A stretch of DNA of 64,000 bases from NCBI RefSeq assembly GCF_001580545.1, contig NZ_LRBG01000037.1, positions 682,001 to 746,000 of the forward strand, in the 5' to 3' direction. Shown piece by piece: positions 24,368 to 33,547 of this stretch. This DNA is from Paraburkholderia monticola. GTDB taxonomy: Bacteria > Pseudomonadota > Gammaproteobacteria > Burkholderiales > Burkholderiaceae. Position numbers and translations under genes: made by a program. The notes below the pieces were generated by a model that saw nothing but the letters and a program-made list of their open reading frames with translations, ran no database searches and was not told where the DNA came from. Position 1 is the first letter of the stretch; every line of letters begins with the position of its first letter.

Positions 24368-25450
24368 ATGCTGGCTCATCTGCTTTTCCTTGCGGGGCTG
24401 CTCAGCTTTCTTGCATCGGTAAGTCACACCATGCGGCAATCGGCTGCCAGATCCGTGATCGCCGCGGCTATCTACGCCGTGCCTTTCGTGATGACCGCTG
24501 GCAGCATCGGCTTCGCGCAGGCGCAAGCACCGAAGCCGTCGTTCGAGAGCTTCGCCGTCCCGAGCGGCAGTGCGCCGCACGACGTCGCACCGGCGCATGA
24601 CGGCACCGTGTGGTACACCGCGCAGGCGCGGGGAGCGGTCGGACGGCTCGACCCGCGCAGCGGCAAAATCGACACCGTTGCGCTCGGCACCGGATCGGCC
24701 CCGCATGGCGTGATCGTCGGTCCCGATTCGGCGGCGTGGGTCACCGATGGCGGCCAGAACGCGATCGTGCGCATCGATCCGAAGACGCTCGCCGTCACGC
24801 GCTTTCCGCTCCCCAAGGAACACCCGGACGCCAATCTGAACACCGCCGTGTTCGACAGGCAAGGGCATCTGTGGTTTACCGGGCAAAGCGGCGTTTATGG
24901 CGAACTCGATCCGCAGCGAGCCCGCATGCGTGTCTTCGACGCACCACGCGGAGCCGGGCCCTATGGCATCTGCGTGACGCGGTCCGGGGATTTGTATTTC
25001 GCGTCACTGGCGGGGAATTATCTGGGGCACATCGACTCCGTGACTGGCGCGGCGCAGGTCATCGAGCCGCCCACGTCGAATCAGGGCGCGCGGCGCGTCT
25101 GGTCCGATTCCAGAGGCCGCGTCTGGGTCAGCGAGTGGAACGCAGGAAAAGTCGGCGTATTCGATCCCGCCGCGCGTCAATGGCGCGAATGGAAACTGCC
25201 CGGCAACGATCCGCACGCGTACGCGATTTTCGTCGACGACCAGGACATCGTCTGGCTCAGTGAGTGGAGCGCTAACGCGCTAGTGCGGTTTGATCCGCGT
25301 TCCGAGCGGTTCGACGTGTTGCCGCTTCCTCGTGACCACGCGAATGTGCGCGAGATGATGGGTCGTCCAGGCGAAGTCTGGCTGTCCGAATCCGGTACCG
25401 ATCATCTGCTGCTCTACCGGTCCCGTGCAGCCGATGCGAGCGGGCAGTAA
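24368..25450 (+). CDS. Vgb-like beta-propeller protein (virginiamycin B lyase family)
   Basis: A secreted beta-propeller of 360 aa. Repeated units of about 40 residues are visible, such as GTVWYTAQARGAVGRLD, AAWVTDGGQNAIVRID, GHLWFTGQSGVYGELD and RVWVSEWNAGKVGVFD. This is the NHL/SMP-30-like repeat of streptogramin B lyase. Two starts are possible: ATG at 24368, or ATG at 24431, which begins a more typical signal peptide ending near GFAQAQ. Most chromosomal relatives have no proven lyase activity, so antibiotic inactivation should not be assumed. It stands alone between the MCP and a convergent DUF1810 gene. Confidence 0.75.
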   Translation: MLAHLLFLAGLLSFLASVSHTMRQSAARSVIAAAIYAVPFVMTAGSIGFAQAQAPKPSFESFAVPSGSAPHDVAPAHDGTVWYTAQARGAVGRLDPRSGKIDTVALGTGSAPHGVIVGPDSAAWVTDGGQNAIVRIDPKTLAVTRFPLPKEHPDANLNTAVFDRQGHLWFTGQSGVYGELDPQRARMRVFDAPRGAGPYGICVTRSGDLYFASLAGNYLGHIDSVTGAAQVIEPPTSNQGARRVWSDSRGRVWVSEWNAGKVGVFDPAARQWREWKLPGNDPHAYAIFVDDQDIVWLSEWSANALVRFDPRSERFDVLPLPRDHANVREMMGRPGEVWLSESGTDHLLLYRSRAADASGQ

Positions 25451-25491
25451 TGCGCTCTCGCCACTAAAGCGATCCACGGGACCCAAGCGAT

Positions 25492-25911
25492 CTAAAGCAG
25501 CGCAAGGGTTCGCGGATCGGCCTCTCCCGCGAAATACTTGCGCAAAGCTTCGACGAAAACGTCGTTGTCGTTCGTGGCACGCGAGAACAGGGTGACCGAC
25601 GAACGAAACTTGAGGTCATCCGGATAGCCGAAAATTTCCTCGATGGAGCGGTCGCTGACGAGGTTGACCAGTTGCGTCGTTTCGCGCAGTCGTGCTCCGA
25701 GTATCGGGTGGCGCAGATAGGCTTGCGCCTCGGCCAGCGACGAAAGCGCGAATCGCTGCGCCATTGCGCTAGCTCCGAGCCCCTGAATCTGGGGAAAGAC
25801 GAACCACATCCAGTGGCTTCGCTTACGTCCATGCCTCAATTCATCGCACACCTGCGTGTACACCGGGTCCTGGGCATCGACAAAGCGCTGCAGGTCATAG
25901 AGATCGTCCAT
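25492..25911 (-). CDS. DUF1810 protein
   Basis: A 139-aa cytoplasmic protein of the DUF1810 family, with DLYDLQRFVDAQDPVY at the start, GRKRSHWMWFVFPQI in the middle and DLKFRSSVTLFSRAT near the C-terminus. These aromatic and basic clusters are family hallmarks. The ATG at 25911 is chosen because GGAG sits six bases upstream; the ATG at 25956 would add 15 residues not typical of the family. No function is established. It is convergent with the Vgb-like gene, 41 bases away. Confidence 0.82.
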   Translation of the reverse strand: MDDLYDLQRFVDAQDPVYTQVCDELRHGRKRSHWMWFVFPQIQGLGASAMAQRFALSSLAEAQAYLRHPILGARLRETTQLVNLVSDRSIEEIFGYPDDLKFRSSVTLFSRATNDNDVFVEALRKYFAGEADPRTLALL

Positions 25912-26249
25912 TTCTAACTCCGCTGATTCCGGCGTGGAAACCGTCCCCCGCATCACAATTCTCGCACCTGCTTACATTCCGAAGGACGAAATCTTACGAA
26001 CTGTACCGTGGCAAATCCGTTGTCTTTCGGAACGCTTATTGATCGTCTTTCACCTTTTCGCAATTTGCATTTGCAACTATCACAGCGCGATACCGGCTCC
26101 TGAATGATCGCGGTCTGTAAGACGAGGTAAGAGAAGGTGGGGCCTACTTGGTGCGTTCCCACACAAAGTCGTCGAAATCGACTTCATAGAATGCTGAGGA
26201 ATTGACCACCTTCATGCAATTACTCGGCATTAGAAAAACGGAGTTAGAC
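25912..26249. other. Divergent intergenic region, no supported gene
   Basis: A minus-strand open frame at 25953-26162 encodes a short Cys-containing peptide but has no ribosome-binding site or family match. The region lies between DUF1810 and the glycosyltransferase and is more AT-rich than its neighbours from about 25960 to 26090. Confidence 0.35.
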
Positions 26250-27470
26250 ATGCAGCGCTGCAGGGTATTGGTAATAAACGATTACGCGACGATGGGCGGT
26301 GCGGAAGTTGTTTATCAGCAATCGGCAGACCTGCTCAGCCGGTTGCCGGGGGTCGACGTTGAGCGCTTCGACGACAACCACTTTCCGGTGGGCACCACGA
26401 AGCTGTCCAGGTCCTGGAATGTGCCGGCCGCACGTGCACTCGAGAAGACTATCGTTGATTTTCGTCCGCATCGATTGATGGTGCACAACTACCATAACGC
26501 CTTATCGAATTCGATACTTGGTGTTATCGCGCGCCAGAAACGCAAGCTGGGCTTCCGTGCCTATCACACGAGCCACGACTATCACCTCGTCTATTACAAC
26601 CCGGCGTTGCAATACTTCGACAAGCAGCGTCCGGTGATTCTGCCGCTGGACGTGTTGGGCACGCGCGCAGCGTTGACGCATCGGTCGACGGCAAAAGGCT
26701 TCGTGCATGATGCGATGACGAAGGTTTACTGGCACGCGGTGCGCGGGGCATTTCCTCCCACACGGATCTTCGAGACGATCGTATGTCCAAGCGCTTTCAT
26801 GGAAGAAGCGCTGCATCGTAGGGGCATCACGAATACAAGGGTTGTTTTTAATCCCTCTTCGGTGCCGGTCGCGCTTCAGCCCGCGAATGCTTCAGGCAAG
26901 CAGCGATTCAAGATTGCCTTTGTCGGCAGGATTTCACAGGAAAAGGGACTCGCGGAATTTATCGAACTCGCACAGAGCGTGGACTTTCATCGCATCGACG
27001 TCATAGGGGTGTATGGGGACGGTCCGGATCGCCTTGCCATGGAGCAACGCTTCACGTCGCTTATCGAGCGCGGCAAGCTGATTTTTTTCGGTAGATTGCC
27101 GCAGGAAGAATTGTTTCCGCAGATGCGGCACTTCGCCGACGCGGTCGTCGTGCCATCGTTGGGCGCTGAAAATGCGCCGCTCGTCATCGTCGAGGCCGCC
27201 ATGCTCGGCATGCCGGCCCTTGTCCACGACGGTGGCAGTATGGCAACGACCGGCGACGCCGTGGGCAACAAGATCAAGTTTCGGTCGCAGCCGGAGAGCT
27301 TCAGGCTGGCGCTCGATCGACTGGCGGCGCATCTGGCCGACAAGGGAAGAAAGTATTCGCTCGCCGAATATCTGCCCGAGCACTACCAGCAGCGCCTCGC
27401 GGAGATCATGGAAATCGGCGGGCATTCCGGCAAACCGGCTTTTACGCGGACAGGCGAGGCAGTCTGCTGA
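26250..27470 (+). CDS. GT4-family glycosyltransferase
   Basis: A 406-aa GT-B glycosyltransferase. The N-terminal domain starts VLVINDYATMGGAEVV, with the Gly-Gly-Ala-Glu loop typical of GT4. The second domain begins FKIAFVGRISQEKGL and contains the E-x7-E nucleotide-sugar motif in GAENAPLVIVEAAMLGMPAL. The ATG at 26250 has GGAG six bases upstream; upstream in-frame ATGs at 26202 and 26214 lack such a site. It should transfer a sugar from a nucleotide donor to an envelope polysaccharide or lipid. There is no sugar operon around it, and the acceptor is unknown. A TMEM165 gene is convergent with it. Confidence 0.82.
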   Translation: MQRCRVLVINDYATMGGAEVVYQQSADLLSRLPGVDVERFDDNHFPVGTTKLSRSWNVPAARALEKTIVDFRPHRLMVHNYHNALSNSILGVIARQKRKLGFRAYHTSHDYHLVYYNPALQYFDKQRPVILPLDVLGTRAALTHRSTAKGFVHDAMTKVYWHAVRGAFPPTRIFETIVCPSAFMEEALHRRGITNTRVVFNPSSVPVALQPANASGKQRFKIAFVGRISQEKGLAEFIELAQSVDFHRIDVIGVYGDGPDRLAMEQRFTSLIERGKLIFFGRLPQEELFPQMRHFADAVVVPSLGAENAPLVIVEAAMLGMPALVHDGGSMATTGDAVGNKIKFRSQPESFRLALDRLAAHLADKGRKYSLAEYLPEHYQQRLAEIMEIGGHSGKPAFTRTGEAVC

Positions 27471-27522
27471 CGAGCAACAGACACTTCGGCGAAACGAATG
27501 AAGTTGCCAACACCGCGAGGCG

Positions 27523-28110
27523 CTAGAACAGCGGGTGAGCGTCTGGATACAGGGCAGTCCTGAGCGCGAATCCTCCTAGCACCACGAAGATGATCGCCGC
27601 GACGATGTGCACGGCCTTGGTCGGCAACCGATCGGCGAATTTGTGCCCGAGGTAAATGACAGGAACGTTGGCGATCATCATGCCCAGCGTCGTACCGGCG
27701 ACGACGCCAAAAAACTCATGAAAGCGGGCGGCCAGAGCAACCGTCACGACCTGGGTCTTGTCGCCCATTTCCGCGAGGAAAAACGTTACCACCGTCGTAC
27801 CGAACACGCCCATGTGTCCCTTCGTGGCGGCCTCCGCATCGTCAAGCTTGTCGGGAACGAGGATCCAGATGGCCATCAGCGCGAACGAGGCGACCACCGC
27901 CCAGTTCATCACGTGAGGATTGACGACATCCGCGAGCCACGCTCCGAGGGCGCCCGAGAACGCGTGATTGACCAACGTCGCCACGAAGACGCCGAGCACG
28001 ATGGGAACGGGTTTGCGATAACGCGCGGCGAGAACGAGCGAGAGCAGTTGGGTCTTGTCGCCGATTTCGGCAAGAGTCACCACGCTCGTAGAGACGAGAA
28101 ACGATTCCAT
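27523..28110 (-). CDS. TMEM165/GDT1-family manganese/calcium transporter
   Basis: A 195-aa inner-membrane protein with about six helices and the duplicated family motif ExGDKT, present as EIGDKTQLL near residue 15 and EMGDKTQVV near residue 113. The GDT1 family exports Mn2+ or exchanges Ca2+/Mn2+ with protons; bacterial members linked to Mn riboswitches are Mn2+ exporters. The ATG at 28110 is preferred over 28155, because the longer version would start inside the leader RNA structure. A yybP-ykoY riboswitch in its 5' leader directly supports the Mn2+ role. Confidence 0.85.
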   Translation of the reverse strand: MESFLVSTSVVTLAEIGDKTQLLSLVLAARYRKPVPIVLGVFVATLVNHAFSGALGAWLADVVNPHVMNWAVVASFALMAIWILVPDKLDDAEAATKGHMGVFGTTVVTFFLAEMGDKTQVVTVALAARFHEFFGVVAGTTLGMMIANVPVIYLGHKFADRLPTKAVHIVAAIIFVVLGGFALRTALYPDAHPLF

Positions 28111-28121
28111 GGGATTGTTGT

Positions 28122-28172
28122 AACCGGGTCGCACAGCGAACACGCGATGACACACACCCCTGCGACCCGGTT
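28122..28172 (-). promoter_or_regulatory. Putative expression-platform hairpin between riboswitch and start codon
   Basis: On the minus strand the 12-base arms 28161-28172 and 28122-28133 are exact reverse complements around 27 bases. The second arm ends 11 bases before the ATG at 28110, close enough to affect ribosome access. The 5' arm lies right beside the aptamer's conserved 3' end, so formation of this helix could compete with the aptamer. There is no T tract, which argues against a simple terminator. Confidence 0.5.
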
Positions 28173-28173
28173 A

Positions 28174-28300
28174 GGTGAGGGCTGTACGTCATCGGTCTTG
28201 CCAGGCTTTCGCTGCACACGCCATGTCGAAGGTCGACAAGTATGTTGACGTGTGCCACCGGACCTCGCGTCCGGAGCGGCTACTCCCCGAAGAGTGCCGC
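28174..28300 (-). ncRNA. yybP-ykoY (Mn2+) riboswitch
   Basis: Reading the minus strand, the conserved aptamer blocks occur in order: GGGGAGTAGCCGC (28276-28288), GTCAACATACTTGTCGACC at about 28227-28246, GCAAGACCGATG near 28189-28202, and AGCCCTCACC (28174-28183). These match the yybP-ykoY motif, whose ligand is Mn2+. The aptamer lies directly upstream of a TMEM165/GDT1 transporter gene, a known target class, so Mn2+ should raise expression of the exporter. Confidence 0.85.
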
Positions 28301-28490
28301 GATTATAAAAGTCTCTCGATGAACGGCGCAAGCCCTGATTTCGCTTTCGATCCGGGCGCTTCGCGCAGCGGCGGGCGGTTCAGGGGATGCGCGTGCTTAC
28401 GGTGATATAGGGACCGAGTGTTCCGTCCGTCGATCCGCCGCTGCTGCTGCTGCCGCTGCGCGCAACGGAATTCTATGTGCCCGGCGCTCA

Positions 28491-29447
28491 TCACGTCTGC
28501 TTGCCGGACTGTCTCGCTGCCTTGCCGCGCGCGACGTGCCGGCTGACGATGTCGTCCAGGCGCGCGTCCTGGATGCCCGCAGGCTCGGTATGAGCGGTCA
28601 CGTCCGAAGCCGGGAACAGATTGGCCACGGCCTGTTCCGCCCGATCTGCAATGGCGTGCCCCTGCTGCACCGTCAGCGCTCCGTCGACCTCCAGATGAAA
28701 CTCCACGAACACCCGATCACCGCCGTTTCGGGTACGCAAGTCGTGGATTGCACAGACGCCTTCGCACGCGAGCGCCGCCGCTTCGATCCGCTGCCGGGCG
28801 TCGGATTCCAGTTCCTCGTCCAGCAGCTGGACTAGCGCATGCCTCGCCATACCGCGCGCATTCCATACCATGTAGAGCGAGATCGCGAGCGCACCGATGG
28901 CGTCGGCGCGCGACCAGCCAAAAAAATGTTCGAACAGCAAGGCGATCAGCACCGCGATATTCACGGCGACGTCGGTGACGTAGTGGGCCCGATCCGCGGC
29001 TATCGCGGTGGACTGCGTCCGGGCCACGACATACGTCTGCATGCCGACGAGCGCTCCCGCCGCGATGCAACTGACGACGATCACGAGGATGCCGAACTCC
29101 GTCTGGTTCAACGGCTGCGGGTTGAACAACCGTTGAACCGACTCCGCACCAAGGGCTAGCGCGACGCCGGCCAGCAACATCGCCTGCACGAACGCCGCCA
29201 CGGCTTCCGCTTTGCCGTGACCATAGCGGTGTCCGCGGTCCGCCGGGCGCGCGGCATAGCGAACCCCGAGGAACGTCACCGACGAAGCGAGTACGTCGAT
29301 CAGTCCGTCGGCGGCGGACGTGAGCATGGAAATCGACGCGGTCGCGAACCAGGCCCAGACTTTCAGAACGACCAGAACCAGAGCCATGACCAGCGCCGCG
29401 ATAGAAGCAAACCGACGCAATGCTTCGCCTGAAGTGCTGCCAGCCAT
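28491..29447 (-). CDS. Cation diffusion facilitator (FieF/YiiP-like)
   Basis: A 318-aa divalent metal/proton antiporter. Six helices come first, with metal-site residues in SAADGLIDVLAS (D-x3-D) and HYVTDVAVN (H-x3-D), and the basic loop DRGHRYGHGKAE. A cytoplasmic domain follows, ending in DVTAHTEP. This is the layout of FieF/YiiP, exporting Zn2+, Fe2+ or Mn2+. The ATG at 29447 is preferred because GGAG lies eight bases upstream; an ATG at 29480 would add 11 residues. With the Mn-riboswitch transporter about 380 bases away on the same strand, this may be a metal-homeostasis neighbourhood, though the two have separate leaders. Confidence 0.83.
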   Translation of the reverse strand: MAGSTSGEALRRFASIAALVMALVLVVLKVWAWFATASISMLTSAADGLIDVLASSVTFLGVRYAARPADRGHRYGHGKAEAVAAFVQAMLLAGVALALGAESVQRLFNPQPLNQTEFGILVIVVSCIAAGALVGMQTYVVARTQSTAIAADRAHYVTDVAVNIAVLIALLFEHFFGWSRADAIGALAISLYMVWNARGMARHALVQLLDEELESDARQRIEAAALACEGVCAIHDLRTRNGGDRVFVEFHLEVDGALTVQQGHAIADRAEQAVANLFPASDVTAHTEPAGIQDARLDDIVSRHVARGKAARQSGKQT

Positions 29448-29723
29448 GGGCTGCTCTCCGTCATTGATATTGATGGCCATTGGAAGCTAGCCGGATCGTG
29501 TCCAACGATTCTGAGGCATTTTCCGCGCTCCCGCAGTGACCTGAGGCCGGGCGCGCAAACGTTCGCGCCGGCGATGGCCTCGCGCCACCGATGAAATCCT
29601 CCGCGCCGGCCGCAGGCGACGTGGCCCCCAGGCCGCGACCGCGCTCTCGGCGTTATCCCCGACTACATCAACGGGTACCCCGGGTCGTTAACAAGTCGTT
29701 CTACGTCCACCTTCGGAGCCAAT

Positions 29724-32183
29724 GTGACGAGCCAACGAGGTATCCCGAAGCCGCCCCGCCCGAAGCGCGGCCGCGCGAGCCCAACCGGTGACGAGCCTAC
29801 TTCGCCCAATGAGCCGCCAGCCCGGCGCATCGCGATCGTCGGCCTGACGCTCGTGCTTCTGAGTGTGCCGCTGCTGGCGTTCTGGGGCGCGTACGAGAGT
29901 TTGAGTGCGGGCGCGGCGGCGCGTGCCGGCAACGAGGCGGACAAAATTTTCGAAGAGGCGCGTTATAGCGTCGCCTGGGAGGAGTCCGCGGAACGCAAAT
30001 ACTTCCTCGATCCGCGTCCCGAGGTCCGTCGTGAACATGCCGAGGCGGGCGAGACGCTCGACGCGGCGCTCACGAAAGCGGCCGCGCTCGAGCCGCACAG
30101 TACCCCGATGCTGCACGAGCTGCTTCGCAAGCACGCGAAGTATCGGGTGTACGCGCGCGACATGTTCCAGGCGGTCGACCAGCACGATATCGCGCGCGCC
30201 AACGAGATCGATGAGAAGCTGGCCGACCCGTTGTTCGACGACATCGAGGACAAGGTGCTCGATGCAGCCGCACGGCACCGGCTCGACGCCACCACGCAGC
30301 TCGACCGGCTCGTGAAAGTGCAGCGCATCGTTCTGATCTCCACGCCGGTCGTGATGCTGATCGGTGTGGCGCTGGCGCTGCTCTTCTTGCAGATGCTGCG
30401 ACGCATTCGCCGCGGTGCCGACGCGGCTGCCCAGGACGTGCTGAAGAAAAGCGAGCAGCGGCTACAGGCGCTGGTGGCCAATACGACGGATGCAATCCTG
30501 GTCTGCAATACGGACGGCGTCATCACGTACGAAGCACCGACGCGCCGGCCCGATCCACTGGACAACCTGGGGCGCCTCGCGGGGACCACCGTCCTCGACC
30601 CCATCCATCCGTCCGACCGTCCGAGCTTGCAGGAAGTGCTGCAGGTCGTTTCATCCGCGCCGCGCTCGACGCGCTCGATCGAACTGCGCACGCGCGGCGA
30701 GGGCGAATCATGGCGTCATGTGGAACTCACGCTCACGAATCTGCAGGACGAACCCGCGGTCGGAGCGATTGTCGCGACGGCTAGCGACATCACCGAACGC
30801 AAGCATTTCGAGGAGCAACTCACCAAGCGGGCGTTCTACGACTCGCTCACGGGGCTGCCAAACCGCGCGCTTCTGCTCGACCGGATCGGCCAGGCTGCGC
30901 TGCGTGCGAACGGCAGCAGCGCGACGACCGGTCTGATCTTTGTCGATCTCGATCATTTCAAGCGCGTCAACGACAGTCTCGGCCATCACGCGGGAGACCG
31001 GCTGTTGATCGCCGCGTCCGAGCGGCTGCAAAAATGCCTGCGTTCCACCGACACCGTGGCGAGGCTCGGCGGAGACGAGTTCGTGATGTTGCTCGAACAG
31101 CTTGGCACGGACGCTGTCAGCGAGGGCGTGGCGATTGCGCAGCGGATACTCGCGCAGTTCGGTCAGCCGTTCGATCTCGACAACAAGCAGTACATGGTCG
31201 GCGCAAGCCTCGGACTTGCGTTCAGGCATGGCGAAGGGCTGCGTGGCGACGCCGATGCGCTGCTGCGCGATGCCGACGTCGCCATGTACCGCGCCAAGAA
31301 CAGCGGCAGGGGCCGCTATGTGATCTTCGAGAAGCAGATGCATGCCGACACGGTACGGCGGCTAGAAATCGAAAGCGACCTGCGCCATGCGATCGAACAG
31401 CATGAACTGCGCGTCCATTTCCAGCCGATCATGCAGCTGCAGTCCGGCGGCTTTCATCAAATGGAAGCCCTGATCCGATGGCAGCATCCCGTTCGTGGCC
31501 TGCTGCCTCCATCCGAATTCATCGCGATTGCCGAGGAAAGCGGGCTGATCGTTCCGTTGGGCCGCTATGTGCTCGAGCGATCCTGTCAGCAGGTCGCCGA
31601 TTGGCAGCGCCAGTTTCCCTCTCACGCGCCGCTTCAGGTCAGCGTCAATCTTTCGCCCGGGCAGTTCGACGATCCCAACTTCGTCGACGACGTGGCCGCG
31701 GCACTGCAGGCGGCATCGATCGCCCCGGGTTCGCTCAAGCTGGAAGTCACCGAGGGGCTGATCATGCGGAACGCGGAAAAGAGCATCGAAACCTTGCGCC
31801 GTTTGAAAAGCTTCGGCGTGACGATCGCCATCGACGATTTCGGCACCGGCTACTCGTCGCTCAGCTATCTTCGCCGCTTGCCGCTCGATGTGCTGAAGAT
31901 CGACCGCTCGTTCGTGCAGGGCATTGGCACGAACGACGAGGACGACGCCATCGTTCGCGCGATCATTTCGCTTGCGCGCCAGCTGGGTCTCTCGGTGACA
32001 GCGGAAGGGATCGAGACGCCCGAACAGGCCCGCCTGTTACGCGAGTGGTCGTGCGACAGCGGGCAGGGCTACCTGTTTTCACGGCCCGTAGCGCCAGAAG
32101 AGTTCACCGCGTTGTTCAGCCGGTATCCCACCGGCGGCGACGGCCAAATTACGGCGCATCGAGCGACAACCGAACTGGTCTGA
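29724..32183 (+). CDS. Membrane PAS-GGDEF-EAL cyclic-di-GMP enzyme
   Basis: An 819-aa dual-domain signalling protein. Two membrane helices near residues 36-58 and 205-226 flank a periplasmic sensor of about 145 residues. A PAS domain spans roughly 240-360. The cyclase domain has an intact GGDEF in RLGGDEFVMLLE and an inhibitory I-site RxxD (RSTD) five residues before it. The phosphodiesterase domain has EALIRW, EVTEGL, DDFGTGYSSL and LKIDRSFV, so both activities look possible. The start is GTG at 29724 with GGAG five bases upstream. Which activity dominates cannot be told from sequence. Confidence 0.87.
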   Translation: MTSQRGIPKPPRPKRGRASPTGDEPTSPNEPPARRIAIVGLTLVLLSVPLLAFWGAYESLSAGAAARAGNEADKIFEEARYSVAWEESAERKYFLDPRPEVRREHAEAGETLDAALTKAAALEPHSTPMLHELLRKHAKYRVYARDMFQAVDQHDIARANEIDEKLADPLFDDIEDKVLDAAARHRLDATTQLDRLVKVQRIVLISTPVVMLIGVALALLFLQMLRRIRRGADAAAQDVLKKSEQRLQALVANTTDAILVCNTDGVITYEAPTRRPDPLDNLGRLAGTTVLDPIHPSDRPSLQEVLQVVSSAPRSTRSIELRTRGEGESWRHVELTLTNLQDEPAVGAIVATASDITERKHFEEQLTKRAFYDSLTGLPNRALLLDRIGQAALRANGSSATTGLIFVDLDHFKRVNDSLGHHAGDRLLIAASERLQKCLRSTDTVARLGGDEFVMLLEQLGTDAVSEGVAIAQRILAQFGQPFDLDNKQYMVGASLGLAFRHGEGLRGDADALLRDADVAMYRAKNSGRGRYVIFEKQMHADTVRRLEIESDLRHAIEQHELRVHFQPIMQLQSGGFHQMEALIRWQHPVRGLLPPSEFIAIAEESGLIVPLGRYVLERSCQQVADWQRQFPSHAPLQVSVNLSPGQFDDPNFVDDVAAALQAASIAPGSLKLEVTEGLIMRNAEKSIETLRRLKSFGVTIAIDDFGTGYSSLSYLRRLPLDVLKIDRSFVQGIGTNDEDDAIVRAIISLARQLGLSVTAEGIETPEQARLLREWSCDSGQGYLFSRPVAPEEFTALFSRYPTGGDGQITAHRATTELV

Positions 32184-32248
32184 GTGCGTGCGCCGCGGGT
32201 CGCGCTACGCAGCTCAATCGGCTCTTCGTGGGGTGTGGCTGCGCTCAC

Positions 32249-33127
32249 TCATGGCAACAGCAGACCCCACTCGAAATCGACGCAGTCCGGCCGCATCGGC
32301 ACCACGCCTGCGCCTGGCGTGAAGGTCAGTTCGCCGAAGTACACGTCATTGTTCGGCGCGTACAGATCGACGCGCACATAGTTGAAGTCATGGGCCAGTG
32401 TCGCTGCGGTCTCGAGGATCAATGGCAAGTTGTGCGGCGGCGGCTCCGGTGCCGCACTGCGTGCGTAGGGGCCAATGCCGACGTCGAGATGATTCCATTG
32501 CGCGTCGTACACGTCGCCGCGCGGGTGGTCGCTGAAGCGGTCCGAGATCACGACGATGAACATCTTCGGCTTGCTCGACTGGCCGCCGAAGCAGTGCACC
32601 TTATAGTCCGCCGGGATCTGGCCGCGCTCGTCGAGCAGCAGATGTTCGAAGAAAATGCGTGGCTGGATTTGCCGGTAATGGCGCTCACGTGCAACCCGGT
32701 AAAAGTCGGTGGACATCCAGCGGCTGGCCAGCAACTGCAATTGCTCGAAACTCCGTTCCGATTTATCTCGCACGACCTCGACGAAACTGCTGCCATGATT
32801 GGCCTTCATCACGAAGGCATCGGGCAGCGCATCGAAGACCGCCTGCGTGAAGACCTCGGGCGCCGAAAGAAGCGGAACCAGAAATTTATCGCCGATCTTT
32901 TCCCTCACGTAGTCCCGCACCGCGAGCTTGTCGGTCAACGCGCCGTAGCGTGGGTCGGGCCGCAGGCTGCGGAGCAGGATCTTTTCGTTGAAGGTCGTCG
33001 GACGCAATAGTTTCGGGAACCGGCCAATCTCCTTCCGATGCAACAAACTCAGGAAAATCGCATCGGGAAGAAGCTGTTTGGCACTGTCCTTCATTCGTCG
33101 AATAATTGCGTCGGGCGGATGGGGCAT
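32249..33127 (-). CDS. TupA-like ATP-grasp enzyme (second copy)
   Basis: A 292-aa paralogue of the ATP-grasp enzyme at 20061. It has the same motif order: IGRFPKLLRPTTFNEKILL, DKLAVRDYVREKIGDKFLVP, FVMKANHGSSFVEVV and NYVRVDLYA with FGELTFTPGAGV. The ATG at 33127 is preferred to 33160 because GGGAG lies upstream of it. It lacks the long N-terminal extension of the first copy and stands alone: its neighbours are a GGDEF-EAL gene (convergent) and a TIGR03118 gene (divergent). Likely activity is ATP-dependent ligation to a carboxylate in polysaccharide or peptide metabolism. The substrate is unknown. Confidence 0.82.
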   Translation of the reverse strand: MPHPPDAIIRRMKDSAKQLLPDAIFLSLLHRKEIGRFPKLLRPTTFNEKILLRSLRPDPRYGALTDKLAVRDYVREKIGDKFLVPLLSAPEVFTQAVFDALPDAFVMKANHGSSFVEVVRDKSERSFEQLQLLASRWMSTDFYRVARERHYRQIQPRIFFEHLLLDERGQIPADYKVHCFGGQSSKPKMFIVVISDRFSDHPRGDVYDAQWNHLDVGIGPYARSAAPEPPPHNLPLILETAATLAHDFNYVRVDLYAPNNDVYFGELTFTPGAGVVPMRPDCVDFEWGLLLP

Positions 33128-33547
33128 ACTCTGTTCTCCCAACAATGGCCAGGCATTCATTGGTGCTCGCGCGCAGTCGCTGCCCCAAATTACAACGCAA
33201 TTACATGCTGCGCTAAAGCATAGCCGCGTGCGATTGGCGCGAATGCCGGTGGCGCAAAGCGAGGAGATAACGGCCGGTTACCTAGAGTCCCTGTAGCGTT
33301 TTACGTCGAAGCTCGCCTCAGTCGCGCTGCTATTTAAGCCGTTCAAACCACACGAAGCAACCGAGATTGTGGCCAGACGAATGGAATAGACACACGTGTT
33401 ATTCGTTGCACAGACGTCGCTTTTATCTAGGCAATTCAGCCATTGCGATGCGCGACTGCGTTTGCGAAATAACCGCTTCGACGTCGGAATAACTCTTGCA
33501 CCTTCTTCGTTCATTGACCATTGTGGCTCTGGGTGAGGAGTACAGTC
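33128..33547. other. Divergent intergenic region, no gene seen
   Basis: It separates the second ATP-grasp gene from the TIGR03118 gene and should hold both promoters. Short open frames here lack ribosome-binding sites and family features. GAGGAG at 33533-33538 is the Shine-Dalgarno for the ATG at 33548. Confidence 0.4.

Noticed and set aside
24368..25450. Naming the Vgb-like gene a streptogramin-resistance enzyme
   Set aside because: The propeller family is broad, and resistance needs specific active-site residues that I cannot align here.
25953..26162. 69-codon minus-strand frame with a CDSCKCK motif
   Set aside because: Two Cys pairs could suggest a zinc ribbon, but there is no ribosome-binding site, no second half-site and no family match.
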